From Streptomyces xiaopingdaonensis (GTDB taxonomy: Bacteria; Actinomycetota; Actinomycetes; Streptomycetales; Streptomycetaceae): 64,000 nt of DNA. Of the stretch, positions 1 through 7,453 are shown in pieces. The stretch lies in NCBI RefSeq assembly GCF_000262345.1, contig NZ_AJTQ01000370.1, forward strand, positions 18,751-82,750. Direction: 5' to 3'. The notes under the pieces were generated by a model, which was given only the letters and a program-made list of their open reading frames with translations, made no database searches and was not told the DNA's origin. The stretch's first letter is position 1; every line of letters begins with the position of its first letter. Position numbers and translations under genes: made by a program.

Positions 1-1
1 C

Positions 2-232
2 GCCTCGCGGATGAAGGAGCTGCACGCCGTCGCGAAGGAGGACGACGTCAGCACCGTCTTCTTCGAGGACAATGCGAGCGACAAGACCGCACGTACCCTC
101 GCGAACGACCTCGACCTCGAAACAGGCGTGCTCAGTCCGCTGGAGAGCCTGAAGAACCCGAAGAAGCAGGACTACTTCTCGGTGATGGAGCAGAACCTCT
201 CCGCGCTGCGCACCGCCCTCGGCGCCCGGTGA
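2..232 (+). CDS. Zinc/manganese ABC transporter substrate-binding protein, C-terminal end (partial)
   Basis: The reading frame is open from the left edge, so only the last 76 residues are present. The tail contains TVFFEDNASDKTARTLAND followed by a LSPLESL segment, the pattern of the C-terminal lobe of cluster A-I (ZnuA/AdcA-type) lipoproteins that bind Zn2+ outside the membrane and hand it to an ABC permease. The ATPase and permease genes of the same importer follow directly, and a Fur-family gene closes the cluster. Signal peptide and metal ligands lie outside the window, so metal specificity rests on family resemblance and context. Confidence 0.8.
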   Translation, partial: ASRMKELHAVAKEDDVSTVFFEDNASDKTARTLANDLDLETGVLSPLESLKNPKKQDYFSVMEQNLSALRTALGAR

Positions 233-309
233 CCACGCGTCCACGCACCGCGCCCGCCCGCGCCGCGCACGTACCGTCACCGACGGCACCGACCACCACG
301 GAGGAAGCC

Positions 310-1134
310 ATGGACGCAGAGCCGTCCCCGCACGCCGGCTCGCCCGAGCAGAGCCCGGAGCACGGCGGCCGGGGCACGCCGGAGGCGCCCCCGGTGATCT
401 CGCTGCGCGGGGCGCACGCGGCGCTCGGGGCCAAGCCGGTGCTGCGCGGCGTCGACCTCACCGTGGGCGCAGGGGAGGTCGTGGCGCTGCTCGGCGCCAA
501 CGGTTCGGGGAAGTCCACCACCGTCAAGGCCGTGCTCGGGCAGGTGGCGCTCACCTCGGGCGAACTCGCGCTCTTCGAGACGCCGTTGGCCCGGTTCCGC
601 GAGTGGCGGCGCCTCGGCTACGTGCCGCAGCGCTCGACGGCGGCCGCCGGCGTCCCCGCGACCGTGCGCGAGGTCGTCCAGGCGGGCCGGCTCGCGCGCT
701 CGCAGTTCCGGCCGCTGCGCAAGGCCGACCGCGAGGCCGTCCACGAGGCGCTCGCACTCGTCGGCCTCGCCGACCGCGCGGGCGACCCGGTGGAGGCGCT
801 CTCCGGCGGACAGCACCAGCGCGTACTCATCGCCCGGGCGCTCGCCTCCCGTCCCGAGCTGCTGGTGATGGACGAACCGCTCGCCGGCGTCGACCTAGGC
901 AGCCAGGAGGTGCTCGCCGAGGCGCTCCGCGACCAGGTGCGGCGCGGGCACTCGGTCCTCCTCGTCCTCCACGAACTCGGTCCGCTGGCACCGCTGATCG
1001 ACCGCGCCGTCGTGCTCCGCGACGGCCGCGTCGAGCGCGTCACGCGCCCCGAGCAGCTCCACGACCCCACCTGCCACCACCCCGACGAGAAGACCGGGGA
1101 CGCACCGAGCATCGAGACGGGGCTGCTGTCGTGA
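310..1134 (+). CDS. znuC: Zinc ABC transporter ATP-binding protein
   Basis: A 274-residue ABC ATPase that powers metal import. Walker A is GANGSGKST near residue 62, the signature is LSGGQHQR, and Walker B is LLVMDEP followed by the D-loop. I start at ATG 310 because a GGAGGAAG ribosome site lies just ahead; the frame is open further upstream but that part lacks a ribosome site and conserved sequence. The Pro/Gly-rich first 30 residues are a poorly conserved extension. The stop overlaps the permease start (GTGA), so the two are translationally coupled. Zinc as substrate is inferred from the family and from zur downstream. Confidence 0.92.
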   Translation: MDAEPSPHAGSPEQSPEHGGRGTPEAPPVISLRGAHAALGAKPVLRGVDLTVGAGEVVALLGANGSGKSTTVKAVLGQVALTSGELALFETPLARFREWRRLGYVPQRSTAAAGVPATVREVVQAGRLARSQFRPLRKADREAVHEALALVGLADRAGDPVEALSGGQHQRVLIARALASRPELLVMDEPLAGVDLGSQEVLAEALRDQVRRGHSVLLVLHELGPLAPLIDRAVVLRDGRVERVTRPEQLHDPTCHHPDEKTGDAPSIETGLLS

Positions 1135-2027
1135 TCGAGATCCTGGAGTACAGCTTCATGCAGCGCGCGCTCCTCGCGGCGCTGCTGGTGGGCGTCGCGG
1201 CGCCGGCCGTCGGCATCTTCCTGGTGCAGCGGCGCCAGGCGATCATGGGCGACGGGATCGGCCATGTCGCGCTCACCGGCGTCGCGTTGGGGTTCCTGCT
1301 CTCCGCCAACCCGGTGTGGATGGCGGTCGCCGTCTCCTCGCTCGGCGCGATCGGCATGGAGCTGATCCGCTGGTACGGCAAGGCCCGCGGCGATCTGGCG
1401 CTGGCGATGCTCTTCTACGGCGGCATGGCGGGCGGCGTCCTCATCATCAACCTCGCGCCCGGCGGCTCGAACGCCAACCTCACGACGTACCTCTTCGGTT
1501 CGATCACCACCGTCGCCACGGCGGACATCGTCGCGATCGTACTGCTCTCCGCGTTCGTCCTCGCGGTCTCGCTGGGGCTGCGGCGACAGCTCTTCGCCGT
1601 CTGCCAGGACGAGGAGTTCGCGCGCGTGACGGGGCTGCCGGTGCGCGCCCTCAACCTGCTCCTCGCCGTCACGGCGGCCGTCACCGTCACCGTGGCGATG
1701 CGGGTCGTGGGGCTGCTGCTGGTGAGCGCGCTGATGGTGATCCCGGTCGCGGCCGCGCAGCAGGTGACCCGGGGGTTCGCGGCGACGCTCGGGGCCTCCG
1801 TCGGCCTCGGGGTGCTCGTCACCCTCTCGGGGACGACCGCCTCGTACTACATCGACGTCCCCCCGGGTGCCAGCATCGTCGTCCTCGCGATCGTGGTCTT
1901 CGGGGTGGTGACGGCGCTCGCCGCTCCCCTGGCGCGGCGGCGCGCGAGGGCTGTCGCGCGGGCGGAGCGGGAAGGCACCCTGGAGGAGTCGGCCGGGGCC
2001 GCGGGGGATGCGGTGCGTGTGCGATGA
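1131..2027 (+). CDS. znuB: Zinc ABC transporter permease
   Basis: A 298-residue polytopic membrane protein of the ABC-3 (ZnuB/AdcB) family forming the inner-membrane channel for metal import. Hydrophobic segments run from about residue 10 to 265. The GDGIGHVALTGVALG stretch near residue 40 is the conserved early loop (DGISHA in many relatives), and the cytoplasmic FARVTGLPV segment is the typical ATPase-contact loop. The GTG start at 1131 overlaps the znuC stop by four bases. The last 35 residues are charged and Arg/Glu-rich, a cytoplasmic tail with no obvious function. Confidence 0.92.
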   Translation: MIEILEYSFMQRALLAALLVGVAAPAVGIFLVQRRQAIMGDGIGHVALTGVALGFLLSANPVWMAVAVSSLGAIGMELIRWYGKARGDLALAMLFYGGMAGGVLIINLAPGGSNANLTTYLFGSITTVATADIVAIVLLSAFVLAVSLGLRRQLFAVCQDEEFARVTGLPVRALNLLLAVTAAVTVTVAMRVVGLLLVSALMVIPVAAAQQVTRGFAATLGASVGLGVLVTLSGTTASYYIDVPPGASIVVLAIVVFGVVTALAAPLARRRARAVARAEREGTLEESAGAAGDAVRVR

Positions 2028-2178
2028 GTCCGTTTCCGTAGCGAGGACCGCAGCACGGCCGCACCTGGCACAATGACCACGCGTCCCCGGGCCGCCGTCG
2101 GGCGCCCGGGCGCAGGCACGAGGCGGAGCCTCGGCATCCGACGGAACGAACGACCACCGAGAGCAGAGGAGTCAGCGC

Positions 2179-2592
2179 GTGACCACCGCAGGTCCCCCCG
2201 TCCGCGGCCGGTCGACCCGGCAGCGCGCCGCGGTCTCGGCGGCGCTCGCCGAGGTCGAGGAGTTCCGTAGCGCCCAGGAGCTGCACGACATGCTCAGGCA
2301 CCGCGGGGACTCGGTCGGTCTGACGACCGTCTACCGCACGCTCCAGTCCCTCGCCGACGCGGGCGAGGTCGACGTCCTCCGCACCGACGAGGGCGAGGCC
2401 GTCTACCGCAGGTGCCACAGCGACGACCACCACCACCACCTCGTCTGCCGGATCTGCGGCAAGGCCGTGGAGGTCGAGGGGCCCGCGGTGGAGAAGTGGG
2501 CCGAGTCGATCGCGGCCGACCACGGGTTCGTCGACGTCGGGCACACGGTCGAGGTCTTCGGCACCTGCGGGGAGTGCGCCGAGCAGCGCTGA
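2179..2592 (+). CDS. zur: Zinc uptake regulator Zur (Fur family)
   Basis: A 137-residue Fur-family repressor. Residues 1-75 form the winged helix, including the SVGLTTVYRTLQSLADAG recognition region. The metal-binding dimerisation part holds the His-rich DDHHHHLVC loop, a first CxxC (CRIC) and a C-terminal CGEC, the structural zinc cysteines of Fur proteins. Position directly after the zinc transporter genes favours Zur over Fur, PerR or Nur. It is probably a separate transcription unit, since 151 bases separate it from znuB. I could not identify a Zur box in that interval; the main one should lie upstream of the binding-protein gene, outside the window. Confidence 0.9.
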   Translation: MTTAGPPVRGRSTRQRAAVSAALAEVEEFRSAQELHDMLRHRGDSVGLTTVYRTLQSLADAGEVDVLRTDEGEAVYRRCHSDDHHHHLVCRICGKAVEVEGPAVEKWAESIAADHGFVDVGHTVEVFGTCGECAEQR

Positions 2593-2602
2593 GGCGGCGA
2601 CC

Positions 2603-2619
2603 GCCGTCCGCGGGACGGC
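2603..2619. terminator. Hairpin between convergent zur and uppS
   Basis: A 7-bp inverted repeat (GCCGTCC / GGACGGC) with a 3-base loop sits between the zur stop at 2592 and the uppS stop at 2655. It has no T-run on either strand, which is common for Streptomyces terminators, so a bidirectional terminator is plausible but not proven. Confidence 0.4.
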
Positions 2620-2654
2620 CGCCGGACGCACGCCGCCCGGCCGCGCTCACCCCG

Positions 2655-3515
2655 TCACGCGTCGCTCTGCTGCTCCGCGGCGTCCTCACCGCCGTCCGCC
2701 GCGGGCTCGTTGGGCATCGCGCCGCCGAAGCGGCGGTCCCGCTGGGCGAACTCCAGGCACGCCTCCCACAGGTTGCGCCGGTCGAAGTCCGGCCAGAGGA
2801 CGTCCTGGTAGACCATCTCGGCGTAGGCGCTCTGCCAGATCAGGTAGTTGGAGGTGCGCTGCTCGCCCGACGGCCGCAGGAAGAGGTCGACGTCGGGCAT
2901 GTCGTCGTAGTACAGGTACCGGCCGAAGGTCTTCTCGTTTATCTTCGACGGGTCGAGGCGGCCGGCGCGCACGTCCTCGCCGATCCGCTGCGCGGCGTCG
3001 GCGATCTCGGCGCGGCCGCCGTAGTTGACGCAGAAGTAGAGCGTCATCGCGTCGTTGTCCTTCGTCTGCTCCTGGGCGACCTGGAGCTCCTGGACGACCG
3101 ACTTCCACAGCCGCGGCATCCGCCCCACCCAGCGGATGCGGATGCCGAGTTCGTCCATCTCGTCCCTGCGGCGGCGGATGACGTCGCGGTTGAAGTTCAT
3201 CAGGAAGCGGACCTCCTCGGGGGAGCGCTTCCAGTTCTCGGTGGAGAAGGCGTAGAGCGAGAGGTTCTGCACCCCCATCTCGAGGCAGCCCTTGAGGACG
3301 TCCATGACGACGCCCTCGCCCCTCTTGTGCCCCTCGGTGCGCGGCAGCCCCCGCTCCTTCGCCCAGCGCCCGTTGCCGTCCATCACGACGGCGATGTGGC
3401 CGGGGACGAGCTCGGCCGGGATCCTCGGCGGACGTGCGCCCGAGGGGTGCGGCTCGGGGGTGGCGTAGGTACGCGTCTCGCGCTGCTGCCACGGCAGCAC
3501 TCCGCGACGTGCCAT
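2655..3515 (-). CDS. uppS: Isoprenyl (undecaprenyl-type) diphosphate synthase
   Basis: A 286-residue cis-prenyltransferase that condenses isopentenyl diphosphate units onto an allylic primer to make the long-chain polyprenyl diphosphate used as lipid carrier in cell-wall synthesis. MDGNGRWA begins at residue 45, its Asp being the catalytic pyrophosphate/Mg2+ ligand. The C-terminal RPSGEQRTSNYL block and the following E...W..D segment are the second substrate-binding signature. The first 37 residues are a variable polar extension. It lies 78 bases behind recO on the same strand and probably belongs to the 4405-5061/recO/uppS transcription unit. Confidence 0.95.
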   Translation of the reverse strand: MARRGVLPWQQRETRTYATPEPHPSGARPPRIPAELVPGHIAVVMDGNGRWAKERGLPRTEGHKRGEGVVMDVLKGCLEMGVQNLSLYAFSTENWKRSPEEVRFLMNFNRDVIRRRRDEMDELGIRIRWVGRMPRLWKSVVQELQVAQEQTKDNDAMTLYFCVNYGGRAEIADAAQRIGEDVRAGRLDPSKINEKTFGRYLYYDDMPDVDLFLRPSGEQRTSNYLIWQSAYAEMVYQDVLWPDFDRRNLWEACLEFAQRDRRFGGAMPNEPAADGGEDAAEQQSDA

Positions 3516-3593
3516 GCGGATCTCAACTCCAAGTACCGGGGGCGTTACCGCCCGGCGGCTGCGCTCTCCGCGGGCCGGGCGTTGGTCCGGACA

Positions 3594-4352
3594 CTAGCCG
3601 GTCCGGCCCTCACGCACATATCTGAGCGAGCGCAGCCCCCGCTCCAGGTGCCAGTGCAGGTACGCCGAGACGAGCCCGGCGCCCTCGCGCACGTGGCGCC
3701 GCTCGGCGGCGTCGGCCGTCTCCCAGTCGCCGGTGAGCAGCGCGCCGAGGAGTCGCAGCGTCTCCGAGGACGGGACGACGCTGCCGGCCGGACGGCAGTC
3801 GCCGCAGACGACGCCGCCCGAGGCGACGGAGAAGAAGCGGTTCGGGCCCGGGAGTCCGCACTTGGCGCAGTCGGCGAAGCTCGGTGCGTAGCCGGCCATC
3901 GCGAGGGAACGCAGCAGGAAGGCGTCGAGGCAGAGCCCCGGCGCGTGCTGCCCGGTGGAGAGGGTGCGCAGGCCGCCCACGAGCAGCAGGTACTGCTGGA
4001 CGTTGGGCTGGCCCTCCTGGAAGGTGAACCGCTCGGCGGTCTCCAGCATCGCCGTCCCCGCGGTGTAGCGGTCGTAGTCGGCGACGATGCCCTGGCCGTA
4101 CGGGCTGATCGTCTCCGTCTGGGTGCACAGCGGGAGGCCGCGGCCGACGAGTTCGCCGCCGCGCGCGAAGAACTGCACGTCGACGTGGCCGAAGGGCTCC
4201 AGCCGGGCGCCGAACTTCGACTTGGTCCGCCGCACTCCGCGCGCCACTGCGCGTACCCGGCCGTGACCGCGGGTGAGCAGGGTGATGATCCGGTCCGCCT
4301 CGCCCAGCTTCTGGGTACGCAGCACGATGCCGTCGTCGCGGAACAGAGTCAT
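3594..4352 (-). CDS. recO: DNA repair protein RecO
   Basis: A 252-residue RecFOR-pathway mediator that anneals strands and helps load RecA. The N-terminal OB fold opens with MTLFRDDGIVLRTQKLGEADRI, very typical of RecO, which fixes the start at ATG 4352. The frame runs on further upstream without family sequence. The C-terminal half carries a four-Cys zinc finger (CAKCG near residue 182 and a later CGDC). The next gene upstream ends 52 bases away and uppS follows 78 bases downstream, all on the same strand. Confidence 0.93.
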   Translation of the reverse strand: MTLFRDDGIVLRTQKLGEADRIITLLTRGHGRVRAVARGVRRTKSKFGARLEPFGHVDVQFFARGGELVGRGLPLCTQTETISPYGQGIVADYDRYTAGTAMLETAERFTFQEGQPNVQQYLLLVGGLRTLSTGQHAPGLCLDAFLLRSLAMAGYAPSFADCAKCGLPGPNRFFSVASGGVVCGDCRPAGSVVPSSETLRLLGALLTGDWETADAAERRHVREGAGLVSAYLHWHLERGLRSLRYVREGRTG

Positions 4353-4404
4353 GGCGCCATTGTCGCCCACCCGCGCGGCGCGCGGGGCAGCGCCCGGGCG
4401 CCGC

Positions 4405-5061
4405 TCAGGACGGGGTGCGCGCCTGCGCCAGCAGGCGGTCCACGTCCTCGGCGCCGAGCTCCAGCAACCGCCCGGCGGCGGCGAGCACTTCGCGTTCCCG
4501 GCCGGTGTAGGGGCCGTCGGCGAGGGCGATGCGGGCGCCGCCGAGGAGGAGGCTCTCGCGTCCTGCGACGGCGAGCTGGGAGGCGAGCGGGGCGAGCTTG
4601 TCGTGGAGCTCCAGCTCGGCCAGGACTTCGCGGCCGCTGCCCAACGCGCCGACGTGGGCGGTGAGTTGGTCCTCTGTGCACTCGGGGAAGCCGGCGGCGT
4701 GCACCACCTCGACGGCGGTCTCGCGGACGGAGCGGGCCTCGGCCCCGCCGGCCGCGAGCACCACGAGCGCGACCGTGTGCACCGCTTCGCTGAGCATCGC
4801 GGCGAGGCCGGCCGTCGTGGGGTGGTCGAGGGCGCCGGGCGCGAAGTGCCCGCGGCAGGCGGTGCATTCGACGACCGGGTCCTCGGCCCCGCGCGGCAGC
4901 ACGGGGAGGCCGAGCACCACGAGGCGCCGACGTCCCGTCCGGCGGCGGTAGTTGCGGTCGCCGCCGCAGTCGGGGCAGAAGAACTCTCCGTCGTCGACGG
5001 TGTGCCAGCGGGTGCGGACACCGCACGCCTTGCGGGCTCGACGGTCACGTGACGGCCCCAT
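4405..5061 (-). CDS. Zinc-ribbon protein with TerB-like C-terminal domain
   Basis: 218 residues. The N-terminal 70 residues contain CxxC pairs (FFCPDCGGD and VECTACRGHF) that look like a zinc ribbon. Residues about 80-215 are an alpha-helical, Glu/Ala-rich domain resembling the TerB/DjlA N-terminal fold (SEAVHTVALVVLAAGG, then helices ending VDRLLAQ). ATG 5061 is preceded by GGGAGGTG at good spacing; a longer open frame to 5373 runs into an untranslated-looking region. It heads the probable recO-uppS unit. Function is unknown: TerB-type domains occur in tellurite-resistance and stress proteins, but no reaction is known. A perfect palindrome lies just upstream. Confidence 0.75.
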   Translation of the reverse strand: MGPSRDRRARKACGVRTRWHTVDDGEFFCPDCGGDRNYRRRTGRRRLVVLGLPVLPRGAEDPVVECTACRGHFAPGALDHPTTAGLAAMLSEAVHTVALVVLAAGGAEARSVRETAVEVVHAAGFPECTEDQLTAHVGALGSGREVLAELELHDKLAPLASQLAVAGRESLLLGGARIALADGPYTGREREVLAAAGRLLELGAEDVDRLLAQARTPS

Positions 5062-5081
5062 TGCCGCACCTCCCTCACGTT

Positions 5082-5097
5082 TCGGCAACGTTGCCGA
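5082..5097. promoter_or_regulatory. 16-bp perfect palindrome upstream of the TerB-like gene
   Basis: TCGGCAACGTTGCCGA is a perfect 16-base inverted repeat whose near edge is 21 bases upstream of ATG 5061. Position and symmetry suit a repressor operator controlling the TerB-like/recO/uppS unit. No cognate regulator can be assigned from the window. Confidence 0.4.
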
Positions 5098-5185
5098 GTG
5101 GAGTGATGTTAACCACATGCGCGAGGCGGCGTCAGCACCCCGTACGGCACGAACCCGCGGCCAAAGGTCCCCGTGCGCCGGCGAA

Positions 5186-5217
5186 CCGGGTGGCACCGCG
5201 TGCCGGGTGCCACCCGG
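5186..5217 (-). terminator. Terminator downstream of leuA
   Basis: A perfect 12-bp stem (CCGGGTGGCACC / GGTGCCACCCGG) with an 8-base loop begins 7 bases after the leuA stop codon. It lacks a T-tract, as many actinobacterial terminators do. Confidence 0.7.
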
Positions 5218-5224
5218 AAGTGCC

Positions 5225-7015
5225 CTAGCGCCGGGCCCTGTTGACGGCGGAGACGACGGCCTTGATCGAAGCGCGCACGATGTTGGCGTCGATGCCGACG
5301 CCCCACAGCACCTTCTCCCCCGAGGCGCCGCCGACCGCGCACTCCACGTAGGCGGCCGCCTGCGCTCCGGCACCCTCGCTCATGGTGTGCTCCACGTAGT
5401 CGAGGACGCGCACGTCGACGTCGATCCCGTGGAGCGCGTCGATGAAGGCGGCGAGCGGGCCGTTGCCCGTGCCGCTGAGTACCTGCTCCTCGCCGTCGAC
5501 GACCGCCTCGATGGTGAGCGCGTCCTGCCCCTCGCTCGTCGTCGAGGTCTGCGCGCCGCGGAGCGCGATGCGGCCCCAGCTCTTGGCGGGCGTCGGCAGG
5601 TACTCGTCCTGGAAGACCTCCCAGATCTGCTCGCCCGTCACCTCGCCGCCCTGTGCGTCGGTGCGCTCCTGGATGGTCCTGGAGAACTCGACCTGCATCC
5701 GCCGCGGCAGGTCGAGGCTGTGCTCGCCCTTGAGGACGTAGGCGATCCCGCCCTTGCCCGACTGCGAGTTGACGCGGATCACGGCCTCGTACGTACGGCC
5801 GACGTCCTTGGGGTCGATCGGCAGGTACGGGACGGTCCACTCGATCGCGTCGTCCGTCGTGTCCAGCTCGGCCGCGCGGACCTCGCGCGCCTCGAAGCCC
5901 TTCTTGATGGCGTCCTGGTGGGAGCCGGAGAAGGAGGTGTAGACGAGGTCGCCCGCGTAGGGGTGGCGGGGGTGGACCTCCATCTGGTTGCAGTACTCGT
6001 AGGTGCGGCGGACCTCGTCGATCTGCGAGAAGTCGATCATCGGGTCGACGCCCTGGCTGAAGAGGTTCATCCCCAGCGTCACCAGGTCGACGTTGCCGGT
6101 GCGCTCGCCCTGGCCGAAGAGGCAACCCTCGACCCGGTCGACGCCCGCCATCATCGACAGCTCGGCCGCGGCGACGGCGGTACCCCGGTCGTTGTGCGGG
6201 TGCGCGGAGAGGCAGACGAACTCGCGGTGCGAGAGGTTGCGGGACATCCACTCCATGCGGTCGGCGTACGTCGAGGGCGTCGAACGCTCCACGGTCGCCG
6301 GCAGGTTGAGGATGATCTCGCGGCCCTCCTCGGGCTGCCAGACCTCCATCACGGCTTCGCAGACCTCGTGCGCGAACTCCAGCTCGGTGTCGGTGAAGAT
6401 CTCCGGGCTGTACTGGTAGCCGAAGACGGTCCGGTCGTCGAGGAGCTTCTCCGCGTACTCCGTCACCAGGCGCGTCCCGTCGACGGCGATCTGCCGGATC
6501 TCCTCCCTGCTGCTGCGGAAGACGACGTCGCGGAAGACGGGCGCGGTGGCGTTGTAGAGGTGGACGGTGGCGCGCCGGGCGCCGCGCAGCGACTCGACGG
6601 TGCGCTCGATCAGTTCCTCGCGGGACTGGGTGAGGACGGAGATCGTCACGTCCTCCGGGATCGCGCCCTCCTCGATGATCGAGCGGACGAAGTCGAAGTC
6701 GGTCCGGCCCGACGCGGGGAAGCCGACCTCGATCTCCTTGTAGCCCATGCGCACCAGCAGGTCGAACATGGCGCGCTTGCGCTCGGGCGACATCGGGTCG
6801 ATCAGCGCCTGGTTGCCGTCGCGCAGGTCGGTGCTGAGCCAGCGGGGGGCCGCGGTGACGCGGTTGCCGGGCCAGGTGCGGTCGGGGATGTCGATCGCCT
6901 CGTAGCGGCCGTACTTCTGGATCGGCATCCCGGAGGGGCGCTGCTTCACGGCGGAGGCGGTGACGGGGGTCCGGCGGCCGATGGTGGGGCGTTCGGCGGA
7001 CTCGGAAGACGACAT
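5225..7015 (-). CDS. leuA: 2-isopropylmalate synthase
   Basis: A 596-residue enzyme making 2-isopropylmalate from acetyl-CoA and 2-oxoisovalerate, the first committed step of leucine synthesis. The TIM barrel starts near residue 60 with STDLRDGNQALIDP (metal and substrate residues), and the SAHPHNDRGTAVA block supplies the metal-binding His pair. The C-terminal ~130 residues, with repeated GNGPLAAFIDAL / AAAYVECAVGG elements, form the LeuA allosteric dimer domain for leucine feedback. Length and the SGMPIQKYGRYEAI start match the actinobacterial LeuA type. A leucine leader peptide and hairpin lie 105 bases upstream, and a strong terminator follows. Confidence 0.97.
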   Translation of the reverse strand: MSSSESAERPTIGRRTPVTASAVKQRPSGMPIQKYGRYEAIDIPDRTWPGNRVTAAPRWLSTDLRDGNQALIDPMSPERKRAMFDLLVRMGYKEIEVGFPASGRTDFDFVRSIIEEGAIPEDVTISVLTQSREELIERTVESLRGARRATVHLYNATAPVFRDVVFRSSREEIRQIAVDGTRLVTEYAEKLLDDRTVFGYQYSPEIFTDTELEFAHEVCEAVMEVWQPEEGREIILNLPATVERSTPSTYADRMEWMSRNLSHREFVCLSAHPHNDRGTAVAAAELSMMAGVDRVEGCLFGQGERTGNVDLVTLGMNLFSQGVDPMIDFSQIDEVRRTYEYCNQMEVHPRHPYAGDLVYTSFSGSHQDAIKKGFEAREVRAAELDTTDDAIEWTVPYLPIDPKDVGRTYEAVIRVNSQSGKGGIAYVLKGEHSLDLPRRMQVEFSRTIQERTDAQGGEVTGEQIWEVFQDEYLPTPAKSWGRIALRGAQTSTTSEGQDALTIEAVVDGEEQVLSGTGNGPLAAFIDALHGIDVDVRVLDYVEHTMSEGAGAQAAAYVECAVGGASGEKVLWGVGIDANIVRASIKAVVSAVNRARR

Positions 7016-7098
7016 GGCGTGGGGCTCCTCGGCTGCGGGGCGCCCGTTGGCGCTGCTCCCGCGGATTGGCTTGGAGGGCCGACGGACAGCACCGAACT

Positions 7099-7139
7099 CC
7101 GCGGGGAGGGGGTCGACCGTTTACAGACCCTCGCCGCGG
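7099..7139 (-). promoter_or_regulatory. leuA leader hairpin overlapping the leader-peptide stop
   Basis: On the leuA strand, CCGCGGCGAGGG (7139-7128, inside the last leader codons) can pair with CCCTCCCCGCGG (7110-7099). Eleven of 12 positions pair, with one C-C mismatch and a 17-base loop. A ribosome stalled at the Leu codons or sitting at the leader stop would compete with this stem, the arrangement expected for ribosome-mediated control of leuA. No T-run follows, so the effect could be on translation initiation or on Rho access rather than intrinsic termination. Confidence 0.55.
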
Positions 7140-7168
7140 CAGCTAAGGAGGAGAAGCCCGAAGCGCAT
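7121..7168 (-). CDS. leuA leader peptide MRFGLLLLSCRGEGL
   Basis: A 15-codon ORF, ATG to TAA, lying 105 bases upstream of the leuA ATG. Four consecutive leucine codons (CTT CTC CTC CTT) are followed by a fifth Leu as the last codon. Short Leu-rich leaders ahead of leuA are an established actinobacterial feature, and this matches that type. It overlaps the hairpin at 7099-7139, so leucyl-tRNA shortage would stall ribosomes where they change leader folding. A -10-like box ends ten bases before the ATG, so the mRNA would have almost no 5' leader and no ribosome site. Confidence 0.8.
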   Translation of the reverse strand: MRFGLLLLSCRGEGL

Positions 7169-7178
7169 GATGGGAGCG

Positions 7179-7206
7179 AGCATAGTGCAGGGCCGCGGGC
7201 GCGTAA
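7179..7206 (-). promoter_or_regulatory. Candidate leuA promoter
   Basis: On the minus strand, TTACGC (7206-7201) and TATGCT (7184-7179) are separated by 16 bases. The -10 box ends ten bases upstream of the leader-peptide ATG, so transcription would start about 3-4 bases before that codon. This is a pattern match only. The rest of the interval to 7453 shows no coding potential. Confidence 0.45.
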
Positions 7207-7453
7207 CGCCCCGTATCACGATGCGGAATGCCGTCCCCGGCATCCGCCATCCCTCGGCAGCCCTGCCGCGGGTCCCGCCTACTGCCCGCATCCGCTGCGC
7301 TGACCTGCACGCATGCGTCCGCGTCCGGCCGGGATCAGACGCGATGCGCGGCGACGCCCGGCGTGAGCACCGCCACACCGCCGTGGTGGCGCTCGAAGCG
7401 GAACGCCGGTTGCCCCGCCGCGGGCGACGGACGCCGGCGGCGGGGCGTCCCGC

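Noticed and set aside
5189..5200. GGTGGCACCGCG resembles the T-box antiterminator core near leuA.
   Set aside because: It is on the plus strand, opposite to leuA, downstream of its stop, and is one arm of the leuA terminator stem. No plus-strand gene follows.
4952..7303. Long plus-strand open frame of 783 codons across leuA.
   Set aside because: It is the antisense shadow of leuA; the composition is Val/Asp/Arg/Leu-rich from GC bias, with no family sequence.
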